A DNA stretch of 64,000 bases from Rhyzopertha dominica (Eukaryota > Arthropoda > Insecta > Coleoptera > Bostrichidae): positions 496,001 to 560,000 of the forward strand of contig QCXZ01000064.1 of NCBI GenBank assembly GCA_025024175.1. The letters are read 5' to 3'. Made by a program: the position numbers and the translations under genes. Of the stretch, positions 35,256 to 47,189 are shown in pieces. The notes below the pieces were generated by a model. The model had not been told where the DNA came from. It made no database searches and saw only the letters and a program-made list of their open reading frames with translations. Position 1 is the stretch's first letter; every line of letters starts with the position of its first letter.

Positions 35256-37190
35256 GTTAAGACCACACCAGCCTACCAAAGAATATATGTCCCCCTGTAG
35301 TGCCAAAAAATCATCAACAGTACAGATCCTGAGATCTGTAATTGTACTAGGTTTATTCTCAGGGTTTTTTAGACAATGTTCTCGTCACATATTCGGTGAC
35401 TCACTGAGAGTGAATTACAATTAATCTTGACTGAGATAACCCGATAAAACAAGAACTTCAAGATTTTAAGAAGCTCGGGCAATCGTATATCATTAAAAAA
35501 AAATCTGGGTGATTGTTTACAAGCCAAGTGCAGTTTAAGCACTTTGGCATTAAAGGATCTGCTTTTAATTTGGACAACAAATGTACAATTATATAGGAAT
35601 ATGTGTTCCAAATTTGAAGATAATCGATACGCAGACAGAAAGGTTATTTAAAGAATTAATCGATAAAAATAGTTTTGACTGTGTCTTCGTTACTTTCGAA
35701 CTTTGACAAAATGATATAGGAACTTGAGGCATCAAATTTTCGACTAGAATGATCTCTCTATTTTTTTCTCACCTTTTATAGTTTTTAGTGTAAACGATGC
35801 CATTTATAGCTACATATAACGCTGATGTTCTTCAAAACAAATTAAGCACTTATTTCTGTATTAATTTGGGATGTTCAATATAAATACACTGACAACAATC
35901 TCTATTAAAAAAAGTTAAACTGCAAAAAAAAACCATAATGGTGCCATCTATTTGTGTGAGGTGAAATCGCTTTTCATTTATACCTGGTATCTAAAGAATC
36001 CATACTTTCTAAAACAAACGTAGCAGCTTAGTCAAGGTTAGATGTCAGGCTGTTACTGCTTCACTTTTTCTTTCAAGAACAATTATAATTATGCTCTTAA
36101 TGCACGAAAGCACAAGATTTGTGCACTTTTTAGATTTTGACATAATAATAACGCACGGTGAATAAAATATGTAGAAACTTTACTTATTATAATTATCCTT
36201 TATTGATTGTCATTTGTCGCAAATGTGTGTTCAAATTAGATAATTATAAACGAATTAAAAAACGATGTTTCACAAATGTTGCAAATTTTCTGGTAATATA
36301 TCATTATAATAAATCCAGTTGGTTTATTATTAGTTTAATATACTCTCAGCTTGAAATATTTTGGAAATTTATACACAAAATAACAATGCTAATGAAATTT
36401 CTCTAAGGGTAATCCAATGCATGGAATCACAAATACAGTTGAAAGCTTTGCTGAACATTTCTTGTAGGTACGTTTTCTGTAATTCTGTTCATTGTATATA
36501 AAGTAACTTAGAGAGTAGTAGAGTAGAGAGTTTTTCATAAATGTCGATGGAAATTATTATTTTGATTGACTAGGCTAATCTTGTTCGTAGAGCTTTTATT
36601 AAAGTTGCCCTTACCAACAATTGAAACCGTCTGGACCATCAAGATTAAATTTTAAATTATAAATTGCTGTTTTTTATGCACCATTCAGAAACGACTGCAA
36701 AAAAGTACTAGGTTATTTAACTAGTTTTTTGGCATGATCTCTATCTCTACTATACTGACAGTGATTTTAATATTAGATATCGAATTACCTGTGTTCCTTT
36801 AAGTTTCTAGGTCAATTCATTTTCAAAACCTTGCTTAATTTATTTGAGTATTTCTGAAGGAACACAAGAAGATGCTCCTAAGCGCTAGTGACCGTCCTTG
36901 CTTCTTGCATCATTAGTACTACTTCCGGTCTGGTTAACGCTGTATGGTGCCGAGTTTCAGCTTTCACCCGACATTCCTATCGGTGACTTAGACCTTTCTT
37001 TGAGAAAGTATGTCACCGGTTTAACCCTAACCTACAGGCAGGTGCTGCCGCTCCTTCCGATGCAATGCATTCTGGCGAACAATTCGTCCGAAACTGCGAA
37101 GGATTTTGGATCTTCTTGACAATTTAGAGACGTTAAATTTTATTTTTGCAACGTTTACTTCTGAAGACATGAATTATGAATCTTTTATAA
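35256..37190. other. Intergenic DNA, unrecognised
   Basis: AT-rich with no supported gene. A 73-codon plus frame at 36898-37119 has a hydrophobic start (LLASLVLLPVWLTLYG) but no homology I recognise and no splice continuation. Confidence 0.35.
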
Positions 37191-37194
37191 TACC

Positions 37195-37310
37195 CACATA
37201 TGAGCAGATTATTTATTAGGAGCATTTGTTTCTCCACAACTATGGAATTTTCTAGAAAATAAACTTCCAACTCTTTTGAGATATGCAGCTCTAAATTAGA
37301 AGGCGTCTGT
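37195..37310 (+). pseudogene. DD41D transposase shred
   Basis: The plus frame YLLGAFVSPQLWNFLENKLPTLL parallels YLLGPFF..YLNFLENELPVLM of the element at 33789, so this is a small relic of the same family. No ends visible. Confidence 0.5.
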
Positions 37311-39589
37311 AAGTGCAGAGATTCTTTAATAATGAAACCAAATATTTAAGACTCAGAATGTACTAACTTAACGAGCATATTCGAACACTCTTTGAAACCG
37401 GAGCTAATAGAATTAGTATCACTATATAAAATTTTAAATGTACAAATGAAGAACAGTTACAATTACCATTATCATTACTAAATTTTGTAAGTTTGCGTTC
37501 CAACCCCTTCGTCCTGTATGGGTATAAAAATAGCCCACTTCATTATTAACTCATTTCAGTAACAGCTTGCCCCCGAGCTTCAGTTTTTAATTTAAAAACA
37601 TCGAAGTGGACCTTCCACATCAAACATCGTTAATGAACCTCATATTTACAATGCGTTAATATAAATTTGGACGGGAGTTCAGATTGATAAAATATTTGCC
37701 GAGTAAAATAGCCTTCAATTAGAAATGCCCAATTAAGGCCTGCATAAAATTGATTACAGGAAAATTCCGATGTGTACCTAATAATTTATTAATTTCGTTT
37801 TGATACTGATAGTAAACTTTGTATGCAATGGGTGTTAAAATATCGTAACTTCTTCAGAAGAAGTTTCTAACAAAAACATGTACAAAAGTGGTACACTAGC
37901 AGTAAGTTCTGAAGAAAATGTATTGAATAAACTTGTTAACAAAGCGTACTCTTTAAGTTTGTATTATCCACTTTTGAATTATTCATACAAAAGCTCCGCG
38001 TATTAGACTAACTTTGGCCAGGTTGTTCTTGTTCATATCGCAATAAAAATTCATATAATGATTATTATATAGAATGGAGCTTATATATCATATTTATTAT
38101 TAGAAAAACAGTCTTGTATTATAAAGAAAATCTATTAGATATGAGTATTTCACAAAAGAAGACCTCAACAAAGGATGCATTTAATGAAAAAGGGTTTGAG
38201 AAGACATCAGTTGACAAGAAATGGTGACAACAACGAACAGCTGATGTTAGTAAAGAATCAAACGTAACCAAGTTTGATCTGTAAATAATAGTAGCAAGGC
38301 GATGGTGAAAACAGTGCAACTACTACAAAAACTACAACAATCGAGAACAAGGAGAAGAGGAAGCTTCAATAATTCCCTCTTTGTTTAATGGCCTTCAAAA
38401 TATAACTCTTCTTTAATTAGGAATTCTTGAACTCGTTTGTTGAAAAACATTACTGGAAAGATTCTGAAAAAAAGAGCAAGTCTAAGACCTGGTACGGAGA
38501 AAGAAAGAGTGGTGCAAGCTTATGCGCAATGAATAATGAAGAAATGAACGTTGACTAACGAACGAGTTCTTCTTCTAACTGGATTGTAAAATGAACGTTT
38601 CCAAAACATAAATGAGGTCAAACCGCAATATCGATTTTTGCATAATCAGATGAATTGGTTCCAATTCAGATGAGTTTAAAGAGGAACTTATAGGTACCAT
38701 AAAGTAAGAATTTTAATTAATGAATAGTAGTAAAAGTAGTCAAATTGCGTCAACTGCTTTCAAAATTCAAATCAAACAAAAATTGTTATTATAAATATGT
38801 TTTGCTCTACAGGTTTATTTGATTGACCAAATATTAAACCGTGAATATATAAAAAAAAACATAATTCGACCTGTTTTCTATGTTTACTGTTTACAATGAT
38901 CTGAACCATTAAAAACAATTAAAATAAGTTGCTACCATAAATTAAATTGCTTTGTATGCGACCTGGCGTGAAATGAAGAAAACAAAATTAATTTAGATCC
39001 ACTCTCAGGTGCTCACGCACGGCCGACCTCAATAAGTAAATTTAGTGTGGCAAATTTCGAGACACAAAAACATCTTGTAACCGCTATTTGTTCCGGAAAT
39101 TTCCTTAAAGTTTCTGTGACAGACTTAAGGTGAAAANAGGTGAACGTAATTTGGGAAGTCATTCAGTTGGAACAGTATAATGGACAACGGACTTCTGGAA
39201 TCGTTGCACCATTCCGAGTACCAATTAATTTAAGTATTCTTCAATAATTAAACCGCGTAATAGCATATGCCTAATGGCTTATACACCTGTTATGACAATA
39301 GGGGATTTTAATGATTCCTTAACTGTTCTTAGTAAATGTGAGAAGTACCTATTACTCTACGCAGCATTGGAATCTAACACAGGTTGTATTTCTGCTTTAC
39401 TAAATGGTTAACGTAACTATTGTTAAGTACCTCGATAGTAATACTTCCAATTTTATTTTCACAACGTTTTCTTTGGGACATACGTATTATGTAACAAAAG
39501 TATTGGCACAGGCAGACTGTTTATTCTTGTTCTTCTTCAGCCCTCTGCAAAAAGACCTTCTCCAGTAGACAATTTTTATCCGCGTAGAG
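37311..39589. other. Intergenic DNA, unrecognised
   Basis: No gene or transposon could be supported; one ambiguous base at 39137. Confidence 0.35.
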
Positions 39590-40015
39590 GATATAATCAT
39601 ACACTCTTGTTGCAAAGGTTTGACGTTAGTTCTCTGCAAGCTAGAAGGATACGCACTAGTTTAACATTTTTATTTAAAGTAATTCATGGCGTTATTGACT
39701 GTCCTTCTTTGCTGGCATTATTTAATATAAGAGTACCTAGGCTTGGTTCCCGGGAAGGTGGCACTTTTTATTGTTCAAATGCTAGAAGCAATGTGCTTGT
39801 TAACTTGCCTGTTTTTATTATGTCGTATAACTTTAACAGGATATCTGACATTGTGACATTCATTGTGATAGTCTGAAAAAGCTGTTGTCGTTTGTGGTAA
39901 CTGAGCAGTAGTATATTATATTATAGAGTGTGCTGTGTATTTACTAAAAATGTTGATTTTCTATTTTACCCCGTAAATGGAAATCTCTGTTGGGTAATAA
40001 ATGTATTATTATTGT
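39590..40015 (+). mobile_element. 5'-truncated LINE copy, same family as intron-5 LINE
   Basis: The frame 39607-39876 (LLQRFDVSSLQARRIRTSLT, FNIRVPRLGSREGGTFYCSN) is nearly the same protein as the C-terminus of the LINE at 31180-33300, in the opposite orientation. It continues through a 3' UTR to an ATTATTATTGTTAT-type tail. Loss of everything 5' is typical of aborted target-primed reverse transcription. Confidence 0.8.
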
Positions 40016-40600
40016 TATAATAGATAACCATTAAGCCCCATAAAACCAGTGTAGATTTTCTAGCACTCAGTACAGCGACCATTGAGACGATTGACTATGC
40101 TATTCGGATAAAAATTTGCTTAGTCGAAGAACATATTTCTTGAAAAGTTGGAGTTTTCAAGGACCATTTTTTGAGGCTTCTTAAAATGTATGGTTTTGTG
40201 TGCTGGTTTAATTTGCGATGACTAAATCTTGGCAGTCATATTCTAAAAAATGAACACTTTTTTGAAATTGTTTAATAAACCTGCCTTATAGCAACTAAAC
40301 GTGTAAACACCATACATATGTGGGTTTGAAAAACTCTAGAAGTCGTCTAAAAAATTGTCCTACATCCTGAATCACATGTTTGACAGGTCGTGAAGCTCTA
40401 TTTCGTTCGACATACTAAAAAATTCGTCCTTGTAATACCTCCGTCTCCCGAGGCGGGAATCCAAAAAACAAATGATCGTACAAATAATCGGCGTGACAAT
40501 ACTTTCGTTTTTTTCTTCCTAATCGGACAGTTTAACGGCCGGCTCTTGTGAAAGCCGCGCATAGAGTCGAAGAGAAATGATCGGTAAGGCGATGTGTTTT
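40016..40600. other. Intergenic DNA, unrecognised
   Basis: No gene or repeat recognised. Confidence 0.35.
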
Positions 40601-40783
40601 CAATTATAGCCGATGGTCTAAAAATTGAGATTAAAATTTCTCCGATGCACTGCCAGCCGAGATTTTACTCTCAGTTGGTCGCCGACGGTGACCAAGACGG
40701 TTTTGCATCTCCGCACGGGAAAATTCGACCAATTTGACACATGCGGTGACGGGACAATCGAATATCGCGCTCCGCGAGTGAAA
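40601..40783 (+). promoter_or_regulatory. CpG-rich candidate promoter of the distal first exon
   Basis: GC and CpG rise abruptly, and an insect initiator-like TCAGTT occurs at about 40670, about 110 bp before the signal-peptide ATG. The open frame that extends upstream of the ATG has no start or splice support. Confidence 0.4.
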
Positions 40784-40937
40784 ATGACGACGCGCTCTGC
40801 TTCCCCACTGAAGATGACATCTGGATGTTTGCTCAGGCAATTAGTGCTGTGCGTGCTCGTTGTTGCGGGTTATGGGGCTGAAACGTTCGAAAATGAAATT
40901 CGCGGGACCCTGAATTACTCCTACAACGCGATTAATG
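40784..40937 (+). CDS. Distal signal-peptide exon (protease 3 or separate gene)
   Basis: From ATG 40784 (or 40814) the frame encodes LLRQLVLCVLVVAGYGAETF, a clear signal peptide with likely cleavage before or after Ala-Glu, then FENEIRGTLNYSYNAING. It ends at donor GTAAGC in phase 1, the phase of every pre-protease exon in this array. The following mini-exons 43417-43482 and 45210-45269 join in frame. It is either the first exon of protease 3 via a distal promoter, or of a gene whose remaining exons I did not find. Confidence 0.65.
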
Positions 40938-41047
40938 GTAAGCATTGGAGAAAGAAGCCACCACAGAAGAGAATGAAACGGATTATGGAAGCAACGGCGA
41001 ATTAAACCAAAAACACTGAGTAAAATCTAGAAAGTTATGTGTATATA

Positions 41048-42832
41048 CAGGGTCGACCGATTTTGGGCATGGGCCTATTGAGTAATTAAAAAAATGCATT
41101 TTCCAGAATTTTTTTCAACCCCGTGACAGCTCTCGTTCCCAAGACATGTGTGCAAGTTACATTTTTTTAAATGGGAAGGGCATTAAAAGGATTTCAAAAA
41201 TGTATCATACTTGTACAATTTGAGAGTTGAGAAAAGTGTGATAACAAACTTGGGTCTTGCAAAAAACGTCGGGATAAAAACCATATTCGTTATCGCTAAG
41301 TAAGAACAAAAACCCCAGGTGTCTCCATTTTCCTCTTGACAGGTGATAATTTTCATTCACTTTGTTATTTGCAATCGCAATGCCTCAGTTAACTGAACAT
41401 GATCGCATCGAAATTTTGATGATGATTGGTTGTGGAGATAGAAGGAGAAGTTATTCGGAAGTAGTTGCACTCTTCAATGCATTTAATGAAGATCGTGAAC
41501 CAATTGCCAAATCAACAGTTATTATAACATTGCAATATTTNTGGTCAAACACCAGGAGGTCCAAAGGTTGCTACGAGTGAGGAAAGTAGCTTGTATGTCC
41601 TATTCTCCTATTAAATGTGCAAGAGGATCTCAAGTGTTCCGTACAACAGCGTGATCTCACTCACCATATTAGCAGAAGATCTGTTCAGTAAATTTTGAAA
41701 AAAGAGAAGTTTCATCCATACAAAATTCACTTATTACAAGAACTGAGCGAAGATGATCTCGATCGTATAGGACAGAATTTTGCAAAACTGCTATGCACAT
41801 GATATGTGAAGATAGAAACATTTTAAATTAGATTATGTTCTCTGACGAAGCGACCTTTTGCCTCAGTGATAATGTGAATAGACATAATTGCAGATATTGG
41901 TCGGACACAATTCCACATTGGATGGAACAAGTCCACACACAACACCCTCAGAAAGTTAATGTCTGGTGTGGTATTATCGGTGAGCACATTATTGGGCCTT
42001 TTTTCATCGATGGTCAAGTATTTACAGCCCTTGCGCGAACACATTATACCAGTACCTATTCGCCTGTTCCCTAATCGTGAAAATGCTGCGCGTCCTTCTG
42101 AACAGATATGGTTTCAGCAAGATGGTGCACCGCCCCATTTTGCAGTCAACGTTCGTGGATATTTGCTTACTATATTTCCAGACAGATGGATTTGTAGGCG
42201 CGGAGGGATAGAATGTCCAGCACGTTCCCCAGATCTGACGCCGCTTGATTTTTTCCTGTGGGGGTATCTGAAAAATCGTCTTTATGCTGATCGGCCACAT
42301 AATGCAGAAGACTTAAAAGGACGAATCGGGGAAGAAATTCAGAACTTACCTCCAAATATGCTACAAAGAACATTTATTCAAGGCTGCATGACTGTCAGAA
42401 AGTAAATGGGGAACATTTTGAGCATCTTCTGTAATGTAAATCTGAAAAATTACTGCAATATTCAAGGAATCATGTTTTTCCTTTTTGCTTTTTGATCAAA
42501 TTATCATCAGTCAAGGAAAATGGTAATACCTGGCCTGTTGGTCCATTTTAGCGATAAAGAAAATTGTTTTCATTATTTGTCAGGCTCAATTATTGTATTT
42601 GCTATTTTCACAACTCAGAAACAATAAATTGTTAAAGTGTGATACATTTTTGAAATCAGGAAAATATCATTTTCAATGATGTGCTTTTTGACCCCCCTTC
42701 ATATTAAAAAAATGCAACTTGCATCCATATCTCGGAAACTAGAGCTGACACAGAGTTGAAAAAATTCCAGAAAAAGAATTTTAATTACCCATAGGCCCAT
42801 GCACAATTTCAGAAAAATCGGTCAGAATTCTG
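41048..42832 (+). mobile_element. DD41D element, decayed, long imperfect TIRs
   Basis: TA then CAGGGTCGACCGATTTTGGG at 41048. The complementary right arm (ATCGGTC before 42832) shares GACCGATTTT, CATGGGCCTAT, GTAATTAAA and a further 100 bp inward with mismatches. The inner arm holds CAGCTCTCGTTCC/GAGCTGACAC-like complements. The right terminal bases have drifted. It lies in the intron after the distal signal exon. Confidence 0.7.
41380..42435 (+). pseudogene. DD41D transposase, multiple frame breaks
   Basis: MPQLTEHDRIEILMMIGCGD begins the helix-turn-helix part and is followed by shifted frames: FSDEATFCLSDNVNRHNCRY (first Asp), NVWCGIIGEHIIGPFFIDGQ, WFQQDGAPPHFAVNVRGYL and LTPLDFFLWGYLKNR. 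The second to third Asp spacing is 41. An ambiguous base lies at 41541. Inactive. Confidence 0.82.
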
Positions 42833-43416
42833 AAGCATTATTAAGTTAAAAAAATACTAAATAAGATTAGATAGACTGCAAGTTCTTAGCGTTTTAAAAA
42901 TATGTACTGTTATATTCCTGACACTCTCATTATCACTATAGAATAAGACTACTTTATTTAAATGTTCGTGGCATTTTTTACGCTGTTACTTTTTAGACGT
43001 TTTAATCATTTTTGCGATAATTTTCTTCAAACAGTTGAATAACACCAAAATTGCTCATGAACACGCAAATTTTTTCCATGCAAGATACTGATCACGGCTT
43101 TTTAATAAAATCCAGATATTAGTACCGCGAAAGTTCTAAAGAAAAACAACGACATGCAAAGAGAACGTGTCGCTATTATAATAATTTCCTTATTCCTCGA
43201 CGTTTTTCATCAATAAAAACGGTGTTCCACATTTTGCAACAATTAGCACGTGAGACACTGTCAGCATCTTTAAAGGGAAAGTAGTTATGTTTATATGGAC
43301 AACTGTTGACAATTTAATTAACTGGAACTGTTGCACTACACTCTATTATGCATAAATTTCACTTATTCCATTTTTGGCCGCTGTATTAATACGCGTTNAC
43401 TTTCTATTTGTTGCAG
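42833..43416. other. Intron between distal exons
   Basis: Nothing recognised; ends in CTATTTGTTGCAG acceptor. Confidence 0.4.
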
Positions 43417-43482
43417 AAGTACTCCTTGGAAAACTGAAGTACCCTCCGCCAACCAAGTTTCGGTTCTTCGATGAACTTGGAT
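43417..43482 (+). CDS. Candidate 66-nt mini-exon
   Basis: AG acceptor at 43415-43416 and GTAAGT donor at 43483; phase 1 in and phase 1 out. Joined to the distal signal exon it encodes EVLLGKLKYPPPTKFRFFDE and LG. Good splice signals and matched phase support it; it is too short to stand alone. Confidence 0.5.
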
Positions 43483-43949
43483 GTAAGTGCCTGCAGCTCT
43501 CATTACAAAACTATCCCGTAATAATAATAATAATTGTATTACGTCTATATGGATATCTGACGAAACATACGAATAAAACATGCTCACGTGAGGTGACATA
43601 TCATTGTCTGCCGACCCAAATTATTCGTTCGACACTTTTCCGGAAATGAAACAAAGAAATTGCGAAGAGGATTGCTCGTCTCATTGTTCTTGTGTTCTGG
43701 TTTTGACTACGCCCCATTACCAACAGCATTGACAGTGTTATGGTTACACAATTTGCATGTCAGGATGTAAGCAGCAAGGAATATGTTACAGAATACGTTA
43801 TAAAGATCACAGTCGCAGATACTTCTTCTATAGCTCCATGGTAGTTGAAAAGAGAATGAAAATATTTGATAAAAAGGTGTCTTGAATTTTTGAGTACTGC
43901 TGCTTAAAATTATTTTCAAACTTCACCAACTTTTGGTTGTACCTAACAA
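43483..43949. other. Intron, unrecognised
   Basis: No gene or repeat recognised. Confidence 0.35.
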
Positions 43950-44870
43950 ACAGTTACCAAACAAAAATCATAACATCGTTAAAAACAAGCAACACGATAT
44001 TAAATGACCAAAAAATGTATAATTTAAAAAGTACTAACCCACAAGCATCAATATTATTGCTCTCCCAAAACTACATAAAGAAAATAATAGCTTACAAAGC
44101 TTGTAAAAAAACTCAGTGATTTAGTGCCAGACCTGATTACAAAAATACATTTCCCTGCCTGTAACGCAAAGCTACTTTCATTTAAAGTCAAAGAAATTTT
44201 CACTTCCTTACCAATTAATAAAATTAAGGACCTTTTACAAAAACATAATTTCAACAAATTTAAGTGAATGAGTTGACTACGTTATTAAACGACTGCTTAT
44301 GTCAAAATTATTTCCGTTTTAATAACAAATATTACACACAAAAAGATGGTGTGTATATGGGTTTCTCACTTTCTCCTACTTTGGCTCAATTATATATGGA
44401 CCATTTTGGGATAAACATAGGTATTAGATTTAAAAAATAAATTGGTTGAAAACATCCACTTTTGGGTAAGACATTTAGACGACTTTTTGTATATGAACAA
44501 AATTAATAAGAAGATACAATTCACTATTGAAAAAGTACAGACAACAGATTACACTTTTTAGATCTCACCATAGCCAAACATTCAGGAAAAGTAAATTTCA
44601 GCATATACATGCCAGACATTGACAAACGCTTTAATTCACGCGCAATCTGAACAATTTACAGGCATTAAATTGGGACCCTCCCACAGTTTACTTCATTCAC
44701 TTTTAAATCTTCCATTAAACAAAGCAGATTTTGAAAAAAAAACAATTCAAATTAATTTTATTTCAATTTTATCAAAGATTCTATTCAAAAAAAAGGAAAA
44801 ATTTTGACAGTCAATAAATTATATACGAAACGTTAGTGACAGATAAATAAAAATGCAAAATTCAAGATTG
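43950..44870 (+). mobile_element. Penelope-like retroelement, decayed (RT part)
   Basis: Plus-strand broken frames contain STNPQASILLLSQ, then KDGVYMGFSLSPTLAQLYMD (the xGLxMGxxLSPxLA box), HLDDFLYMNKINKKIQ (catalytic box as LDDF), DYTFLDLTIAKHSGKVNFSI and GPSHSLLHSLLNLPLNKADF. This order is that of Penelope RTs. Several frameshifts; endonuclease not seen. Confidence 0.75.
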
Positions 44871-44989
44871 ATACAAAAATACCCCTAGCAAGACAAGTGT
44901 TATAATTTAATTGCTTCCGACAATAAATATGTATATATATTATTTAAATTTTGAGTATCTTTTTTTTGTTAATCGTATAATTGAACTTC

Positions 44990-45090
44990 TGTATGTGGTA
45001 CATACACATTATCACAATCCATACAACTCAAACTGCAAATAACATTAGATTTAAAATTAACTGAAGTTTTAGATTTTAATTTACTACATA
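44990..45090 (-). pseudogene. Penelope-like GIY-YIG shred
   Basis: The minus frame VNFKSNVICSLSCMDCDNVY resembles the start of the Penelope GIY-YIG domain (…CxxCxxxYIGQT). It is about 30 codons long, so the assignment is tentative. Confidence 0.35.
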
Positions 45091-45209
45091 AAGAAAAACC
45101 ATTTTCAAGAAACCTGAAACGTATTCACGCTAATACGTAAATGGAAATATTTTTATTGACCATCAAAACAAACTGAACAACAACAAATACTTTTATTTCA
45201 AAATTGCAG

Positions 45210-45269
45210 TTGACCTGGTGGAGAACCTAAATAGGGGCCTGAACAGTGCAGAGCGATTCATTTTTCGAG
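45210..45269 (+). CDS. Candidate 60-nt mini-exon
   Basis: Acceptor AAATTGCAG and donor GTGAGA; phase 1 in and out. It encodes FDLVENLNRGLNSAERFIFR after joining exon 43417-43482 and ends with one base that, with exon 55991, would make Val. All three distal exons are symmetrical 1-1 exons, like the clip-like exon of protease 3. Confidence 0.45.
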
Positions 45270-46689
45270 GTGAGAAGTTACATTGCTAATGTTGCAGCAC
45301 ACTTAAAGGCTTATTTGCGTAGAATAGTGTAATAAAGGGCACAATTTGTATACCGCTTTTGCCAGTATTATAATGTAGACAATACACAGTAGTTTTTCAT
45401 ATTTGCAATAATAACTAGTTATGTTTGTAATTCTCATTTGCAGTTCAAATGTGTGTGTTTAATAATAATCATAACAATTCGTCAGGGCGTTCTAGTTTTG
45501 CTGACAGGCGAAAATAATCTAATTACTTAACTGAAAAGCAAAAAAGCGAACTAATCCATCAAATGAACAAAGGTGCAGCTGGTACGGTAAAATTTTGCAT
45601 TGCATAACTGTATGAAATGCTCAAGTAACCGACAAAAATGTAAAAGGCGTGAAGACGAAAAACTTGTGCATTATTCATTCGCACGCTAATACATTATTTC
45701 TAACAACCATGTAATGACTTGATATTTATATACTCTTTGCACAATGGTAAAATCTAAAAACTTTCGGTAGCATGCAAAAGATTAATCTACAAGAAAATCG
45801 ATTTAGCTGTGAACTTTTTAGATCTAAACTTTTGTTGTATAAATATTTACAGGCGCAACGGGCAGGATTTTCAGTATATTACACAGATAAAAAAATTCCA
45901 CTTAGTGCACAATTCCTTTTTATGTTTTTTTTTTTATTTTTCAAGACATCGCTACGCCTGTATTCATGAAGAGTAACACGACTACTATTTTCTATTTATG
46001 TCGATCTGTAACATTAAAATACTTGCTTATTTTGGAAAAATACCAATCCTTCATAAATTAATCCTGTCAGGTGACAAGAATTAAATGCTTTGTCGTAATT
46101 CAACACTAAAAGATTTGTAATTAATTAATTGAGAGCAAACAATGTTAGTAACAAAACTATATAGTTTCCACTGTTTTTAGTAGTTCTTAAAATGGTTCTG
46201 CTAATCCTTTCTGGCCGAGTTACTCCAAAAGTTAATATAACTCTTCATCTGTCTTGCAGTTTTCATCGCTCTTTTTAATACGACTGTTTACATTATGTAA
46301 AAAAATAACTGTCAAAATTCTTAAAACAATTTTTAGTACTTCACACAACCATGTGATCTGAATTTTTTGACTTTCATACTTTGGAGTCTAAATTACAAAG
46401 CTCCCATTGTGTACGCTTCAAGTACAGTAGTGGAATTTTATTTATTTATATCAATAATTTTAAGTGTCACTTTTCTCAAGTTTCCACCTTTATATGTATT
46501 GTTGTTATTAATTTCAAAGAATCTGATACTGATGAAGAACCAGAACTTTTTAAGGTCATTTTCAAGTGAACGTTAATTCGATTTTATGAATTTCTTGTGT
46601 TCTCTGGAAATTTCTTGTCTAAAATTTTTGCGTAATGATTTTACTATATCTAGATGGAAAAGGAGCTTAGTTTTTCCAATGTTTATTAT
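45270..46689. other. Intron, unrecognised
   Basis: No gene or transposon supportable on either strand. Confidence 0.35.
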
Positions 46690-47005
46690 TTTGTTTAATC
46701 TTCTTGATGATGAAAACCGTAAATCACAAAGGATGCTTGACCACTTTGTGAACTACTACTCTTTGCTTGTTTTTGCATTTTGTTGTTAGAATTCAATACA
46801 TCGTTATTCCGAATTAAGTTATTCAAACCAACAAACTGAGAAGAACTGGTATATAGACTTGAAATATGACAACCAGACCGACAGATTGAAAACTCTGAAA
46901 TATTGAAGTCCCCACATATCAATATCGGAAGTGAAAAATCTAGAGTTGATTCGAGGTAGTCAAATAATGTAACATAACTATCTAAGTGTTGTGCCGGAGG
47001 AATAT
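46690..47005 (-). pseudogene. LINE endonuclease part, 3' of inserted DD41D element
   Basis: Minus frame from 47005 down: YIPPAQHLDSYVTLFDYLES followed by LPILICGDFNISEFSICR. YIPP and the GDFN box are landmarks of the APE-type endonuclease of LINEs. The rest of the protein is lost. The N-terminal part appears on the other side of the DD41D insertion (48660-49010). Confidence 0.6.
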
Positions 47006-47006
47006 A

Positions 47007-47189
47007 CCGGGTGTTCTAAATTAAGTGCGCACCATTGCTAACTTTTTTATTATCATAGATACAAAATCGGTTAAATTGGCAAAGTAATAGTACTTTTTCT
47101 ATTGATTAAGATGGTGGAAGCAGAAAAACAATTGAACATAGCATTTCCGAGAAAATAAAAGAAATGTCTTTTATTTTAATCGAACACCC
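47007..47189. repeat. Unresolved segment at the left edge of the DD41D copy
   Basis: TA followed by CCGGGTGTTC at 47007 and CGAACACCC before TA at 47190 are partly complementary, so this 183-bp piece may be a small TIR element, or the left outer end of the neighbouring transposon. I could not settle the boundary. Confidence 0.35.

Noticed and set aside
36898..37119. 73-codon frame with hydrophobic N-terminus
   Set aside because: No cysteine pattern, protease motif or in-frame splice continuation, and no homology recognised.
40625..40783. Upstream extension of the frame containing the distal signal exon
   Set aside because: A signal peptide begins at the internal ATGs; the upstream part has no such property and sits in a CpG-rich promoter-like stretch.
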